DNA of 60,591 nucleotides from Sporisorium sorghi (Eukaryota > Basidiomycota > Ustilaginomycetes > Ustilaginales > Ustilaginaceae), in NCBI GenBank assembly GCA_023212695.1, contig JALCCG010000122.1, forward strand, positions 1-60,591. The letters run 5' to 3'. The translations under genes and the position numbers were made by a program. Below are positions 16,408 to 25,038 of this stretch, in pieces. Within the stretch, counting starts at the first letter, position 1, and each line of letters opens with the position of its first letter. The notes beneath the pieces were generated by a model. The model saw only the letters and a program-made list of their open reading frames with translations. It did no database searches and was not told where the DNA came from.

Positions 16408-17487
16408 ATGAAAAAGGTGTTGAAGCAAGGGATACTCGTAGGTTTGACAGTGCTGTTGACGGCGGCGCTTACGGCTTGCGGTGCACAGAAAACAGAGACA
16501 GTTGCAACCGCCGATGGAGAAGCGCCGGCTTCGGGTTCAAGCAGCAAGCCAAGTGTGGAACTGCTCAATGTTTCTTACGATCCAACTCGGGAGTTATATG
16601 ACCAGTACAACAAAGCCTTCGCAGCCCATTGGGAGAAGGAGCAGGGACAGAAGGTCACATTCAAGCAATCGCACGGGGGTTCAGGGAAGCAAAGCCGCTC
16701 GGTCATCGACGGTTTGGAGGCGGATGTGGTCACGCTGGCCCTCGGATATGATATCGATGCGATCCGTCAGGCAGGCTTGATCAATGAAGGCTGGGAGAGC
16801 AAGTTTGAGCATAACAGCGCTCCCTACACCTCGACCATCGTATTCCTCGTTCGCAAGGGCAACCCGAAAGGCATCAAGGATTGGCCGGATCTGATCAAGG
16901 ACGGCGTGGAAGTCATTACGCCGAATCCGCAGACCTCCGGCGGTGCACGCTGGAACTATCTCGCGGCGTGGGGATATGCCTTGAAAGTGAACAATAACGA
17001 TGAAGCGAAAGCGCAGGCATTCGTTAAAGAGCTGTTTACCCATGTGCCCGTGCTCGACAGTGGTGCCCGTGGTGCGACAACGACGTTTGTTGAGCGTGGG
17101 ATTGGGGATGTGCTGCTGGCTTGGGAGAATGAAGCCTACCTCTCCATCAACGAGCTCGGGCCGGATAAATTTGAAATCGTGAATCCATCGGTCAGTATTT
17201 TGGCAGAACCGCCGGTCGCCGTAGTGGATAAGAACGTTGACAAGCGGGGAACCCGTGAAGTTGCGGAAGCTTACTTGAATTATTTGTACAGTGAAGAAGG
17301 GCAGACGATTGCGGCTGAGAACTATTACCGTCCGACGCTTGCAAGCGTAGCCGACAAGTACAAAGAGAAATTCCCGACTATCGAATTGTTTACGCTTAAG
17401 GACGTATTTGGAACATGGGAAGAAACACAGACCAAGCATTTCAATGACGGCGGCATCTTTAATCAGATTTACGTGCCAGGCAGCTGA
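16408..17487 (+). CDS. sbp: Sulfate ABC transporter substrate-binding lipoprotein
   Basis: 359 residues. A type II signal peptide with lipobox LTAC (Cys about residue 24) anchors it to the membrane. The mature part is a sulfate-binding protein: [57 protein letters not shown] and WENEAYLS are family motifs. It delivers sulfate (or thiosulfate) to CysT/CysW. ATG at 16408 is preferred, with GGGGGAG eight bases upstream. First gene of the sulfur operon, behind the structured leader. Confidence 0.92.
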   Translation: MKKVLKQGILVGLTVLLTAALTACGAQKTETVATADGEAPASGSSSKPSVELLNVSYDPTRELYDQYNKAFAAHWEKEQGQKVTFKQSHGGSGKQSRSVIDGLEADVVTLALGYDIDAIRQAGLINEGWESKFEHNSAPYTSTIVFLVRKGNPKGIKDWPDLIKDGVEVITPNPQTSGGARWNYLAAWGYALKVNNNDEAKAQAFVKELFTHVPVLDSGARGATTTFVERGIGDVLLAWENEAYLSINELGPDKFEIVNPSVSILAEPPVAVVDKNVDKRGTREVAEAYLNYLYSEEGQTIAAENYYRPTLASVADKYKEKFPTIELFTLKDVFGTWEETQTKHFNDGGIFNQIYVPGS

Positions 17488-17524
17488 TCGGCATCAAGCC
17501 GAAGGCAGAAGGGGATGAGAGGAT

Positions 17525-18373
17525 ATGGCTTTGATCCAAGTACAGAGACAAGGCAGAGGTAATCGCAGAGTGCTCCCCGGTTTTGGAATCGGAATGGGAC
17601 TCACCGTGTTATATATGAGTTTGGTAGTGCTGGTGCCCTTGTCTGCATTACTTCTCAACCAGACCGGACTTACATGGGAGAAGTTCTGGTCTGTTGCGAG
17701 TGATCCGAGGGTACTTGCTTCTTACCGAGTGAGTCTCGGGACGGCGGCGATGGCGGCACTGATCGATACGTTACTGGGTTTGCTGCTGGCATGGGTGCTG
17801 GTGCGGTATGACTTTCCTGGTAAAAAACTGTGGGATGCCTTGATCGATTTACCCTTCGCGCTGCCAACCGCAGTGGCGGGGGTTGCCTTGACTGCGATCT
17901 ATTCCTCTAACGGATGGATTGGATCTTTGCTTGAGCCTCTTGGCATCAAGGCGGCTTTCTCGCCCATGGGCATAACGCTTGCCTTGATGTTTATTGGCAT
18001 ACCGTTCGTTGTACGGACGGTACAGCCGGTGCTGGAGGATGCGGAGCGGGATACGGAAGAAGCGGCAGCGACACTCGGAGCAGGTCGATGGCGTACTTTT
18101 CGTACCATAATCCTGCCTACCCTGATCCCGCCGCTGCTCACTGGTTTTGCATTAGCTTTCGCCCGCGGAATTGGGGAATATGGATCCGTGGTGTTCATAT
18201 CGGGGAATATGCCTATGAAGACGGAGATTGCACCGCTCTTGATCATGACCAAGCTGGAGCAGTTTGATTACGCCGGTGCAACGGCAGTTGCCTTGATTCT
18301 GCTGCTCATCTCGTTTGTACTGCTCTTGGGCATTAACATTCTACAGCATTGGTCGCGGAAAACCGCGCGCTAA
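17525..18373 (+). CDS. cysT: Sulfate ABC transporter permease CysT
   Basis: 282 residues, six transmembrane helices, with the ABC-permease EAA loop [30 protein letters not shown] around residue 180. [26 protein letters not shown] is typical of CysT (CysU). It forms the membrane channel with CysW. Located 37 bases after sbp with a GAGAGGA ribosome site and followed by cysW 15 bases later. Confidence 0.92.
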   Translation: MALIQVQRQGRGNRRVLPGFGIGMGLTVLYMSLVVLVPLSALLLNQTGLTWEKFWSVASDPRVLASYRVSLGTAAMAALIDTLLGLLLAWVLVRYDFPGKKLWDALIDLPFALPTAVAGVALTAIYSSNGWIGSLLEPLGIKAAFSPMGITLALMFIGIPFVVRTVQPVLEDAERDTEEAAATLGAGRWRTFRTIILPTLIPPLLTGFALAFARGIGEYGSVVFISGNMPMKTEIAPLLIMTKLEQFDYAGATAVALILLLISFVLLLGINILQHWSRKTAR

Positions 18374-18388
18374 GGGGAGGGTTACATA

Positions 18389-19255
18389 ATGGCTGGAACT
18401 GTGCCTTCTGCTATTTCTGCAGCGAAACGCAGCGCTCCCTCCTCTCCGGCAGCAGCGGAGAGACCGTGGGTAAAATGGACATTAATCAGCTTGGCTGGAT
18501 TTGTGCTTCTGTGGCTAATCGTATTGCCGCTTGTTACCGTGATGTCCGAGGCGTTTAAGAAGGGATGGGAGGTATACATCGCTGCCTTATCCGATCCCGA
18601 TGCTTTATCCGCACTTCGGCTGACATTGTTGGTAGCGGCAATTGCGGTACCGCTCAACTCGATTTTTGGCGTTATCGCAGCCTGGACCATAACGAAGTTT
18701 CATTTTAAAGGAAAGAATCTGCTTGTCACGCTGCTGGATTTGCCGTTCGCGGTATCGCCCGTCATCGGGGGGCTGATCTTCGTGCTCATATTCGGCCGGC
18801 AGGGGTGGTTCGGCCCATGGCTGGGCGCCCATGATATCAAGATTATATTCGCTGTACCCGGCATTGTGCTTGCTACGTTATTCGTTACGTTTCCGTTTGT
18901 GGCAAAGGAACTGATTCCGCTCATGGAGGAGCAGGGGACGAAGGAGGAGGAGGCAGCCGTAACGCTTGGCGCCAAGGGCTGGCAGATATTCTGGCGGGTT
19001 ACCCTTCCCAACATTAAGTGGGGGCTGCTGTATGGCATTATTCTGTGCAACGCCAGGGCGATGGGCGAGTTTGGGGCGGTCTCCGTTGTCTCCGGCCATA
19101 TCCGCGGTGAGACCAACACCTTACCGCTGCATGTTGAAATTTTGTATAACGAGTATCAATTTTCGGCATCGTTCGCCGTCGCCTCATTATTGCTGTTATT
19201 AGCGCTGGTTACACTGCTGCTTAAAAATTGGTTTACACGAAAAAATGCTCATTGA
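18389..19255 (+). CDS. cysW: Sulfate ABC transporter permease CysW
   Basis: 288 residues with an extended N-terminus of about 30 residues, then six helices. The EAA loop [28 protein letters not shown] and the [15 protein letters not shown] motif identify CysW. It partners CysT. The expected ATPase gene cysA does not follow, so the transporter must use an ATPase encoded elsewhere. A putative new promoter overlaps the stop codon. Confidence 0.92.
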   Translation: MAGTVPSAISAAKRSAPSSPAAAERPWVKWTLISLAGFVLLWLIVLPLVTVMSEAFKKGWEVYIAALSDPDALSALRLTLLVAAIAVPLNSIFGVIAAWTITKFHFKGKNLLVTLLDLPFAVSPVIGGLIFVLIFGRQGWFGPWLGAHDIKIIFAVPGIVLATLFVTFPFVAKELIPLMEEQGTKEEEAAVTLGAKGWQIFWRVTLPNIKWGLLYGIILCNARAMGEFGAVSVVSGHIRGETNTLPLHVEILYNEYQFSASFAVASLLLLLALVTLLLKNWFTRKNAH

Positions 19256-19281
19256 CAGTCCTTTCCAACCCATGCTAATGT
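19252..19281 (+). promoter_or_regulatory. Possible internal promoter for yezD
   Basis: TTGACA overlaps the cysW stop, with TAATGT 18 bases further on. A 9-bp perfect inverted repeat (TTTCCAACC at 19262, GGTTGGAAA at 19298) spans the start region and could be an operator or an RNA hairpin. Confidence 0.4.
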
Positions 19282-19401
19282 AAATTCATACTATGTTGGT
19301 TGGAAAAGAATGATTAATGAGTGCAAGCAAGTGTAACCCATCATTTCAGGTCGATCGATGAGTATATATTTTGGGGCTTTGCCCGGTAAGGAGGCGTATC
19401 C

Positions 19402-19623
19402 ATGGCTAAACCGTTAAAGGTGGATGAAATGTGGCTCGAACGCATAGCAGGCCTGCTGAACGACATGGAATTCGGTTCGCTGCAAATCGTAGTGCATGAG
19501 GGTCAAATCGTCCAGATGGAACGAACGGAGCGCAAGCGTTTCGAGAATACGGCCTCCGGCACGGTCAAGACGTCGGGACCAGCCCGGGCGCCCGGCCAGC
19601 AGCGAAGAACGAACACAAGATGA
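19402..19623 (+). CDS. yezD: YezD-family small protein (DUF2292)
   Basis: 73 residues. The core WLERIAGLLNDMEFGSLQIVVHEGQIVQMERTERKR is the YezD/DUF2292 fold, followed by a basic, disordered tail. Members often lie beside sulfate or cysteine genes and are under sulfur control, as here after cysW, but the molecular role is unknown. Strong AAGGAGG before the ATG. Confidence 0.82.
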   Translation: MAKPLKVDEMWLERIAGLLNDMEFGSLQIVVHEGQIVQMERTERKRFENTASGTVKTSGPARAPGQQRRTNTR

Positions 19624-19644
19624 TCCCTAAGGATAAGCAGAAAC

Positions 19645-19752
19645 AGAACTTCCGCAGATATAATGAAATGCGGCCTATTGAGCAGACATCGGAGTGTTAG
19701 CCGATGCAGATGATAGGCGCATGTCATGACTAATTTGGAAGTTCTTTTTTTT
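19645..19752 (+). terminator. Branched structured 3' element ending in a T run
   Basis: AGAACTTCC at 19645 pairs with GGAAGTTCT at 19737, directly before eight Ts. Inside are CCGCA/TGCGG, GCCTAT/ATAGGC and CATCGG/CCGATG helices, giving a branched fold about 100 nt long. It terminates the sulfur operon, but it is far more elaborate than a normal terminator. Confidence 0.55.
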
Positions 19753-19827
19753 GTATAAGCACGAGAAAAGTGGATTATTAATCCGTACTTACGTAAAATC
19801 TTGCGATCTGAAGATCATGAATTATAA

Positions 19828-19861
19828 ATAACAGCCCGGCCGTATTGATCGGCGCGGGCTG
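19828..19861 (-). terminator. Terminator of the minus-strand membrane-protein gene
   Basis: AGCCCG...CGGGCT stem with inner GCC/GGC pairing, followed on the minus strand by an A/T-rich stretch. Confidence 0.65.
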
Positions 19862-19882
19862 GATGTGCTGCATCGTTATGTT

Positions 19883-20794
19883 TTATCTTGACCGCAAAGG
19901 GCTGTTGACGGTCTCCGGTTCAGTTAGACCAGCTGAGTCAATTAGAGGATCATATTCTCCGGCAGGGTGCAGGAATTGCTCCATCAGCTCCGGGTGACCT
20001 GCGTAGGGACGCTTGCGCCGCTGTCGCGTGGCTGTAACCCGGAAACCTGCCAGATACAGCAAACACTGGGTAGCCAGAACGTAAGGAGAGGCCTCAATCC
20101 AGATTAAATTAGTCAATGCAGAGATGAGAATCAGCAGATGCAGTACGGTATAGATAACGCCATGAGACCTTCTTCTGGAATCCATCAACAGACGGTAAAA
20201 AGAGACCGTTGCAATCATACTGGAGAGCCATAAACACCATACCTCGGGGTTTGTCCAGGCAGAGGACTGACGGAGCTCCTGGACGAGAATCGCAGTCCAC
20301 AGGATCGCAGCTCCCAGTGACAGTGCAGGTACGGCAGGTTTCAGAAGCAGCCATAGTCCCATTCCCCATCCGGGCTTCTCAAGACGTCCAACCAGCTCAT
20401 CGCGTTCCTTCATCAGCCGGTCGATTTCACGATTCAGCAGTTTGTGCAGTGTTGTCAGCCGGGATTCATCGCGGTCGCTTAGAAAGGTATCAATCTGTTC
20501 GTGGAGTTCCCGAATCAGCAGGTCTGCGGATTTGCATTCCTGAAGCAGTCGGATGAGGAGATCCTCCGGGATAGCCGTTCGAGTCGGTCGATTGATTACC
20601 GTGCCGAGAGGTCCCGCAAGCCTGGTGTAGATGGACAAGGACTGACGAATACGGGCAAGCGAATCCTTGCGTGCACCCAAGAGACGGGATGCACTGTATA
20701 TGTACAGGCCCGAAAATACCGCTGTGGCCAGAAGCACAGCCACCAGCGCGTTCAGAGAGCCAAAGATATCAACCATCCATTCCGTAAGGGACAA
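19883..20794 (-). CDS. Membrane protein of unknown function
   Basis: 303 residues. There is one N-terminal helix (about 16-36), a charged helical cytoplasmic region (about 40-145, possibly coiled), four C-terminal helices and a polar tail. No family is recognised. The start is TTG at 20794, with AAGGAGGG six bases upstream. Divergent from the alpha/beta hydrolase gene. Confidence 0.7.
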   Translation of the reverse strand: MSLTEWMVDIFGSLNALVAVLLATAVFSGLYIYSASRLLGARKDSLARIRQSLSIYTRLAGPLGTVINRPTRTAIPEDLLIRLLQECKSADLLIRELHEQIDTFLSDRDESRLTTLHKLLNREIDRLMKERDELVGRLEKPGWGMGLWLLLKPAVPALSLGAAILWTAILVQELRQSSAWTNPEVWCLWLSSMIATVSFYRLLMDSRRRSHGVIYTVLHLLILISALTNLIWIEASPYVLATQCLLYLAGFRVTATRQRRKRPYAGHPELMEQFLHPAGEYDPLIDSAGLTEPETVNSPLRSR

Positions 20795-20891
20795 GCCGAT
20801 CCCTCCTTCAATATTCTACCTTTCACTATTGCACAAGAAGGAAGGGAATTCAAGCCGATTCTGAAACAGGCAGCTATGGAGAGCATGGGGG

Positions 20892-20922
20892 TTGCGTATA
20901 ACGTTACGTCATATCCTATAGT
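20892..20922 (+). promoter_or_regulatory. MerR-type promoter with 19-base spacer
   Basis: TTGCGT and TATAGT are separated by 19 bases, the stretched spacing that MerR-family activators correct. A CGTATAACGTTACG near-palindrome starts at the -35 element and fills the first half of the spacer. A MerR gene lies downstream in the same transcript. Confidence 0.5.
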
Positions 20923-20942
20923 CACCTTAGGAGGGGATTGAG

Positions 20943-21926
20943 TTGAAACGAAAAAAAGGATGGTTGTTCTTGGGTAGCATTCTCATTGCTATACTAGCTA
21001 TACTGACGGTAATAGGCTTTCTATTCAGAGATGACGGGTCGTTAAGCGGTTTTGTTACAGAGGATGGGCAGAAGGAATACGCGGCGGCTTATGATGAGGC
21101 GATGAATCAATTACCAGAACCGGTTGAATCGATTAAGGTTAATACCGATTTTGGCGTGGTGCAGCTCTACAAGTTCCGGGAGAGCGATACACCGCATAAA
21201 ACACCCTTGTTGCTGCTTCCCGGAAAAGGATCTGCTACGCCCATGTGGGAGGCCAATCTAAGCGGCTTTTTAGAACACCGGCCTGTATATACCCTTGATT
21301 TGATAGGAGAGCCGGGTTTAAGCACAGAAACCAGACGGATCGAAACCGCTGCGGACCAAGCAGATTGGTTAGAGCAAGTGCTGGACCAGCTGCCGGAATC
21401 AGAGATCCACCTATTAGGGCTGTCGTTCGGCGGGTGGAGTGCGGCGAATGTGGCGCTCAAGCATCATGAGAAGATTCACTCGCTCATATTGCTGGACCCT
21501 GTCTATGTGTTTGGCCCCATTCCACTGAAAATGATACTTGTATCCATTCCGGCGTCTGTGCCCATGGTGCCCAAACCAATCCGGGAGAAAATGCTCAGCT
21601 ATATATCCGGCGGGGCTGAAGTTGATGACAGCGACCCGACCGCCAAATTAATCGAAACCGGTATGCGGACATTCAAGAGCAAGCTGCCCATGCCGGAAGC
21701 CATCAAGCCGGAACGACTAGCTGAGCTGACGATACCGGTGCTCGGAATTTTAGCTGGACAATCGACGATGCACCATGCTGAAAAGTCGTATCAAACGGGG
21801 ATGGATTCCCTGAAAGACCCTAATAGCGAGATGGTCGTATTTGAAGATGCCTCGCATGCAATTAACGGGGAATACCCTAAAGAGTTACTGGAAACGATAG
21901 AAGCTTTTTTAGCGAAAATCGAGTAA
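20943..21926 (+). CDS. Membrane-anchored alpha/beta hydrolase
   Basis: 327 residues: an uncleaved N-terminal helix (about 6-27) anchors an alpha/beta-hydrolase domain outside the cell. Nucleophile elbow LLGLSFGGW (Ser near 159), oxyanion region LLLLPGKGSATPMWEANL, and a late DASHAI giving the catalytic His. Substrate unknown. Start is TTG with AGGAGGGG upstream. Probably transcribed with the MerR gene 22 bases downstream. Confidence 0.82.
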   Translation: MKRKKGWLFLGSILIAILAILTVIGFLFRDDGSLSGFVTEDGQKEYAAAYDEAMNQLPEPVESIKVNTDFGVVQLYKFRESDTPHKTPLLLLPGKGSATPMWEANLSGFLEHRPVYTLDLIGEPGLSTETRRIETAADQADWLEQVLDQLPESEIHLLGLSFGGWSAANVALKHHEKIHSLILLDPVYVFGPIPLKMILVSIPASVPMVPKPIREKMLSYISGGAEVDDSDPTAKLIETGMRTFKSKLPMPEAIKPERLAELTIPVLGILAGQSTMHHAEKSYQTGMDSLKDPNSEMVVFEDASHAINGEYPKELLETIEAFLAKIE

Positions 21927-21948
21927 GGGACAGGAAGGGAATGGGTTC

Positions 21949-22701
21949 ATGGGAAAAAAATATTCCGTAAAAGAAATCAGTCAATTGTCGGGAATAACTC
22001 CGCGAACCATTCAGTATTACGATAATGAAGGGATTCTTAAGGCGGAGCGAGATGAGCTGGGGCATAGGGTATATTATGATAAACAGTTGTATGTACTTGA
22101 ACAGATTATGTTCTATAGAGCCATCGGTTTCTCTTTAAGAAAGATCAAAGAACAATTGATCGTAGGCACCGAGGAGCAGGATATCGAGAACATTCTAGAT
22201 TACCAGGAATCGGTGCTCTATTCACAGAAAGAGAGTATCCAAGCCAAGCTTGACGGATTGCATGTCGCAAAGGAAATGATGAAAGAAGGTTACAACGTTC
22301 CCTGGGAGCTGTTAGCCCATCTCATGCGTTCGTTGAATGAGGTCGATATGTCGGCTTGGAAAGAATACCAATTTTCGGAGGAAGACTCGCGGCTATTTCA
22401 AAAAGTATTTAACTCTGAGCAGGCTGCATTGGATTTTTACAATGCGTTCAGAAAAATATCGCTGCAAGCTGCAGCTTATAAGGCCTCAAAGGTTCCCATC
22501 GAATCCCGTTTAGCCAGGACCTTAGCCCAAGAATGGCAACGGATGGTTCAACGTGTGACATATGGCGACGAACGGATTCATGCTGCCTTCTTAGCAGTCG
22601 ATCGAAATCGGGATCAATGGAACACGGGAGAACGTCAGCTTGTAATGGAAGCAGAACAATATTTGCAGGACGTCTTGAAGCGCTATCCTGATCGTGAATG
22701 A
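21949..22701 (+). CDS. MerR-family regulator with TipAS-like domain
   Basis: 250 residues. The N-terminal winged helix KYSVKEISQLSGITPRTIQYYDNEGIL (about 4-31) is followed by a dimerising coiled coil (about 75-115) and a C-terminal helical domain like the TipAS antibiotic-binding domain. Such proteins activate their own promoter when a ligand binds. The 19-base spacer promoter ahead of the hydrolase is the probable target. AGGAAGGG lies before the ATG. Confidence 0.85.
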   Translation: MGKKYSVKEISQLSGITPRTIQYYDNEGILKAERDELGHRVYYDKQLYVLEQIMFYRAIGFSLRKIKEQLIVGTEEQDIENILDYQESVLYSQKESIQAKLDGLHVAKEMMKEGYNVPWELLAHLMRSLNEVDMSAWKEYQFSEEDSRLFQKVFNSEQAALDFYNAFRKISLQAAAYKASKVPIESRLARTLAQEWQRMVQRVTYGDERIHAAFLAVDRNRDQWNTGERQLVMEAEQYLQDVLKRYPDRE

Positions 22702-22878
22702 GCTGCATTGCAGCCAAGGTTATGCTGCTTATGCAGGAAGCCTAAATCGTACTCTACTGTTTGCATGGCTAATCGTTTTTTTCTTGGCAAACAATTTTTC
22801 CTCAAGGCAACATAAGAGACCGTGCCGCATATAGTATATGAATAAGACGGTAGCATCGAAAGAGCGGGAGGGGTCAGG

Positions 22879-22968
22879 ATGAACACGGAACTTCAGGTAA
22901 AGAAAGCGCCGTTTCAGCGAGCGAAGATGACAGTGGGTTACGTACTGCTTCTCATGTTGGCCGTTTGA
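22879..22968 (+). CDS. Possible 29-residue peptide or truncated gene start
   Basis: An ATG with a good GGGAGGGG ribosome site opens a 29-codon frame: a polar half (MNTELQVKKAPFQRAK), then a short hydrophobic end (YVLLLMLAV). It looks like the first part of a membrane protein that stops too early, and a strong terminator follows about 50 bases on. It is either a tiny membrane peptide or the remnant of a transporter gene. The rest of this 390-base gap shows nothing else. Confidence 0.3.
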   Translation: MNTELQVKKAPFQRAKMTVGYVLLLMLAV

Positions 22969-23020
22969 GATTAATCAGGGATCTACCCGATGGAGGGGAC
23001 TCATTCCTTCTACTGAACAT

Positions 23021-23066
23021 AAAAGATGGCGTCAGAGGAAGAGCCTCTTGAGACGCCATCTTTTTT
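23021..23066. terminator. Strong bidirectional terminator
   Basis: AAAAGATGGCGTC pairs with GACGCCATCTTTT, with an inner AGAGG/CCTCT hairpin. It lies downstream of both the small plus-strand ORF and the minus-strand secreted protein. Confidence 0.85.
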
Positions 23067-23095
23067 CGTATGATAACGATGAGTGCGTTGCAATG

Positions 23096-23992
23096 TTAGC
23101 GGTTTAAGCCATACAATTCCTTCCAGGATCTGTATTCGTGAACAGCGGTTCCCGAGAACGAAGCGTGGCCGCCTGCCAATGCAGTGACCTTGGACAGCTC
23201 TTTTTCCATATAGGCCGTTCCTTCTTCGAAGAAGGTAACGTAGTTGCCTTCATTGCTCGATTTGGTCTCAACGGCGACCAGCGCTTCCTTACCATATTTG
23301 TCGGCTTCGGCTAATTCGGCAGCCGCCAGGTTGTAAATGTTCTGGGCGGAATCCCGGTATGCCATAATGACGATCTGATCAAACTGCTGGATCATCCAGC
23401 TGCTGAGGGTCATGGATTGATCGGGCAGCTTATAGGTATGCAGCCAGAAGGTCATATCTGCCGCAATTGGCAGGTTTAAGGAGCGAGCTTCCTTTACCAG
23501 ATAGCGAACGTTGTTTTGCCATTGCTTCACGACCGCATCATAGTTGGTTTTCCATTCGCCCAGCACATGGGGCTCGATATCAACGTGAATACCGGCAAAG
23601 CGTTCATCGGGGGCAGCAGAAGCCTGATATTCGGCCGTCCACTGGATAAAGGTTTCGAGACGGTGGCGTTCGGATTCCAGCGCCCAGTTCGGCGCACCGC
23701 CAAGGACATGCACTTCAATCCCCTGCCGACCGGCCAGGCGAATGAATTTGCGGTAATGTTCCGGACGGACATCACGGTTCATCTGCAGATAGAGTACATT
23801 GACCCCTTGGTCGGAGGCGAAATCCAGAATCTCCGGTGTAGCATTCTCAATCAGCGGAGTTTCCCAGAACCAGGTAGATTTTTGGGTGGCTTTGGCTTCG
23901 GCCGGGCCGGGTGGATACATGGAGAAACTGCAAAGCAGCAAGAGACTGCTGGATAGACAAAGGGTCAGCAAGCGAATACTAAATTTTTTCAT
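23096..23992 (-). CDS. Secreted TIM-barrel-like protein, possible glycoside hydrolase
   Basis: 298 residues with a cleavable signal peptide (about 1-36, basic MKKFSIRLL then a long hydrophobic core). The mature part alternates beta strands and helices like a TIM barrel: WFWETPLIENATPEILDFA at the start, VLYLQMNRDV, GIHVDIEPHVLGEW and IVIMAYRDSA. The DIEPH motif is placed like the catalytic acids of GH18-type folds, but the family is not certain. The start at MKKFSIRL is chosen because it begins a proper signal peptide and has AAAGGAG 11 bases upstream. Confidence 0.68.
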   Translation of the reverse strand: MKKFSIRLLTLCLSSSLLLLCSFSMYPPGPAEAKATQKSTWFWETPLIENATPEILDFASDQGVNVLYLQMNRDVRPEHYRKFIRLAGRQGIEVHVLGGAPNWALESERHRLETFIQWTAEYQASAAPDERFAGIHVDIEPHVLGEWKTNYDAVVKQWQNNVRYLVKEARSLNLPIAADMTFWLHTYKLPDQSMTLSSWMIQQFDQIVIMAYRDSAQNIYNLAAAELAEADKYGKEALVAVETKSSNEGNYVTFFEEGTAYMEKELSKVTALAGGHASFSGTAVHEYRSWKELYGLNR

Positions 23993-24333
23993 AAAGGGTT
24001 GTTCTCCTTTCGATATCTTACACGACATGAATCGACAGGTGCATGCAACGTAAGGATTGCGCTTAAAGTCATTGTGAAAGAATTATATTCATATTTATGC
24101 AGCACTTACGTATATATCGGAGTTACTTTTGCTGTATTTTATAGGCCTTTAGGCTTTATTATGGGTGTAAAGATGCATAATAGGAGTTTGAAGAGGAACA
24201 TAACCGGATAATTAATTAGGAGAAGAGTCTTGCCTAAGCAAGGCTGGGGGTGGACAAGCTATGGACTGTAGAATAGATGCCGCTTATGAAGAAGGATGAT
24301 ATAGTATAATTTTAAGTCTAAGGAGCGATGAAC

Positions 24334-24966
24334 ATGAATATAGCCATCATTGGTGCAAGTGGAACGATAGGCAGACGAATTACAGAGGAAGCCCTGCGCC
24401 GGGGTCATGAAGTGACGGCGGTGCTGCGTAATCCGAATCGGATGGATACGGAGCATGAACGGTTGAAGAAAGCGGAGGCCGACGTGATGGATCCTTCATC
24501 GCTGGAGAAGGCTATTCAAGGCCATGACGCCGTGATCAGCGCGTTTGGTCCCAAATTCGGGCAGGAAGAGGAACTCCTTGCTGCTGCGCGCACTATTGTG
24601 GAGGGAACGAGACGCGGCGGCGTATCCCGTCTGCTGATTGCTGGGGGTGCAGGAAGTCTTATTGCGGACAGCGGGGTGCCTCTTATGGATACACCTGAAT
24701 TTCCGGAGGAGATCCGACCGCTCGCCCGCGCGCATGCGGATGCTTACGAGATCTATAAGGAATGTGATTTGGAGTGGACTTATGTCAGTCCGGCAGCCAT
24801 CATCGAGCCGGGAAGACGAACCGGACAGTTTCGGATTGGCATGGACCGCCTGGTGACGGATGAGAGCGGTAGCAGCCGGATTTCGGCCGAGGATTACGCC
24901 GTTGCGATAATCGATGAGCTGGATGACCCCCAGTTTGTAAAGTCCCGTTTTACCGTTGCTTATTAG
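24334..24966 (+). CDS. NAD(P)-binding oxidoreductase, NmrA/YwnB-like
   Basis: 210 residues with a Rossmann fold: MNIAIIGASGTIGRRITEEALRRGHEV carries GxxGxxG. SAFGPKFGQEEELL and LLIAGGAGSL match atypical SDR proteins of the YwnB/BVR-B type. The catalytic Tyr-Lys pair of classical SDRs is not evident, so it may sense or reduce through other residues. The second ATG is used because AAGGAG sits eight bases before it. TATAAT lies at 24305. The 300 bases upstream show nothing else convincing. Confidence 0.82.
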   Translation: MNIAIIGASGTIGRRITEEALRRGHEVTAVLRNPNRMDTEHERLKKAEADVMDPSSLEKAIQGHDAVISAFGPKFGQEEELLAAARTIVEGTRRGGVSRLLIAGGAGSLIADSGVPLMDTPEFPEEIRPLARAHADAYEIYKECDLEWTYVSPAAIIEPGRRTGQFRIGMDRLVTDESGSSRISAEDYAVAIIDELDDPQFVKSRFTVAY

Positions 24967-25038
24967 TTGTAGTGGAGATGCAGCCTCAGTCATTGGCGCA
25001 AGGGTGTAAGGAATATCGAAGCAAAGGGGAGAGCTTGG

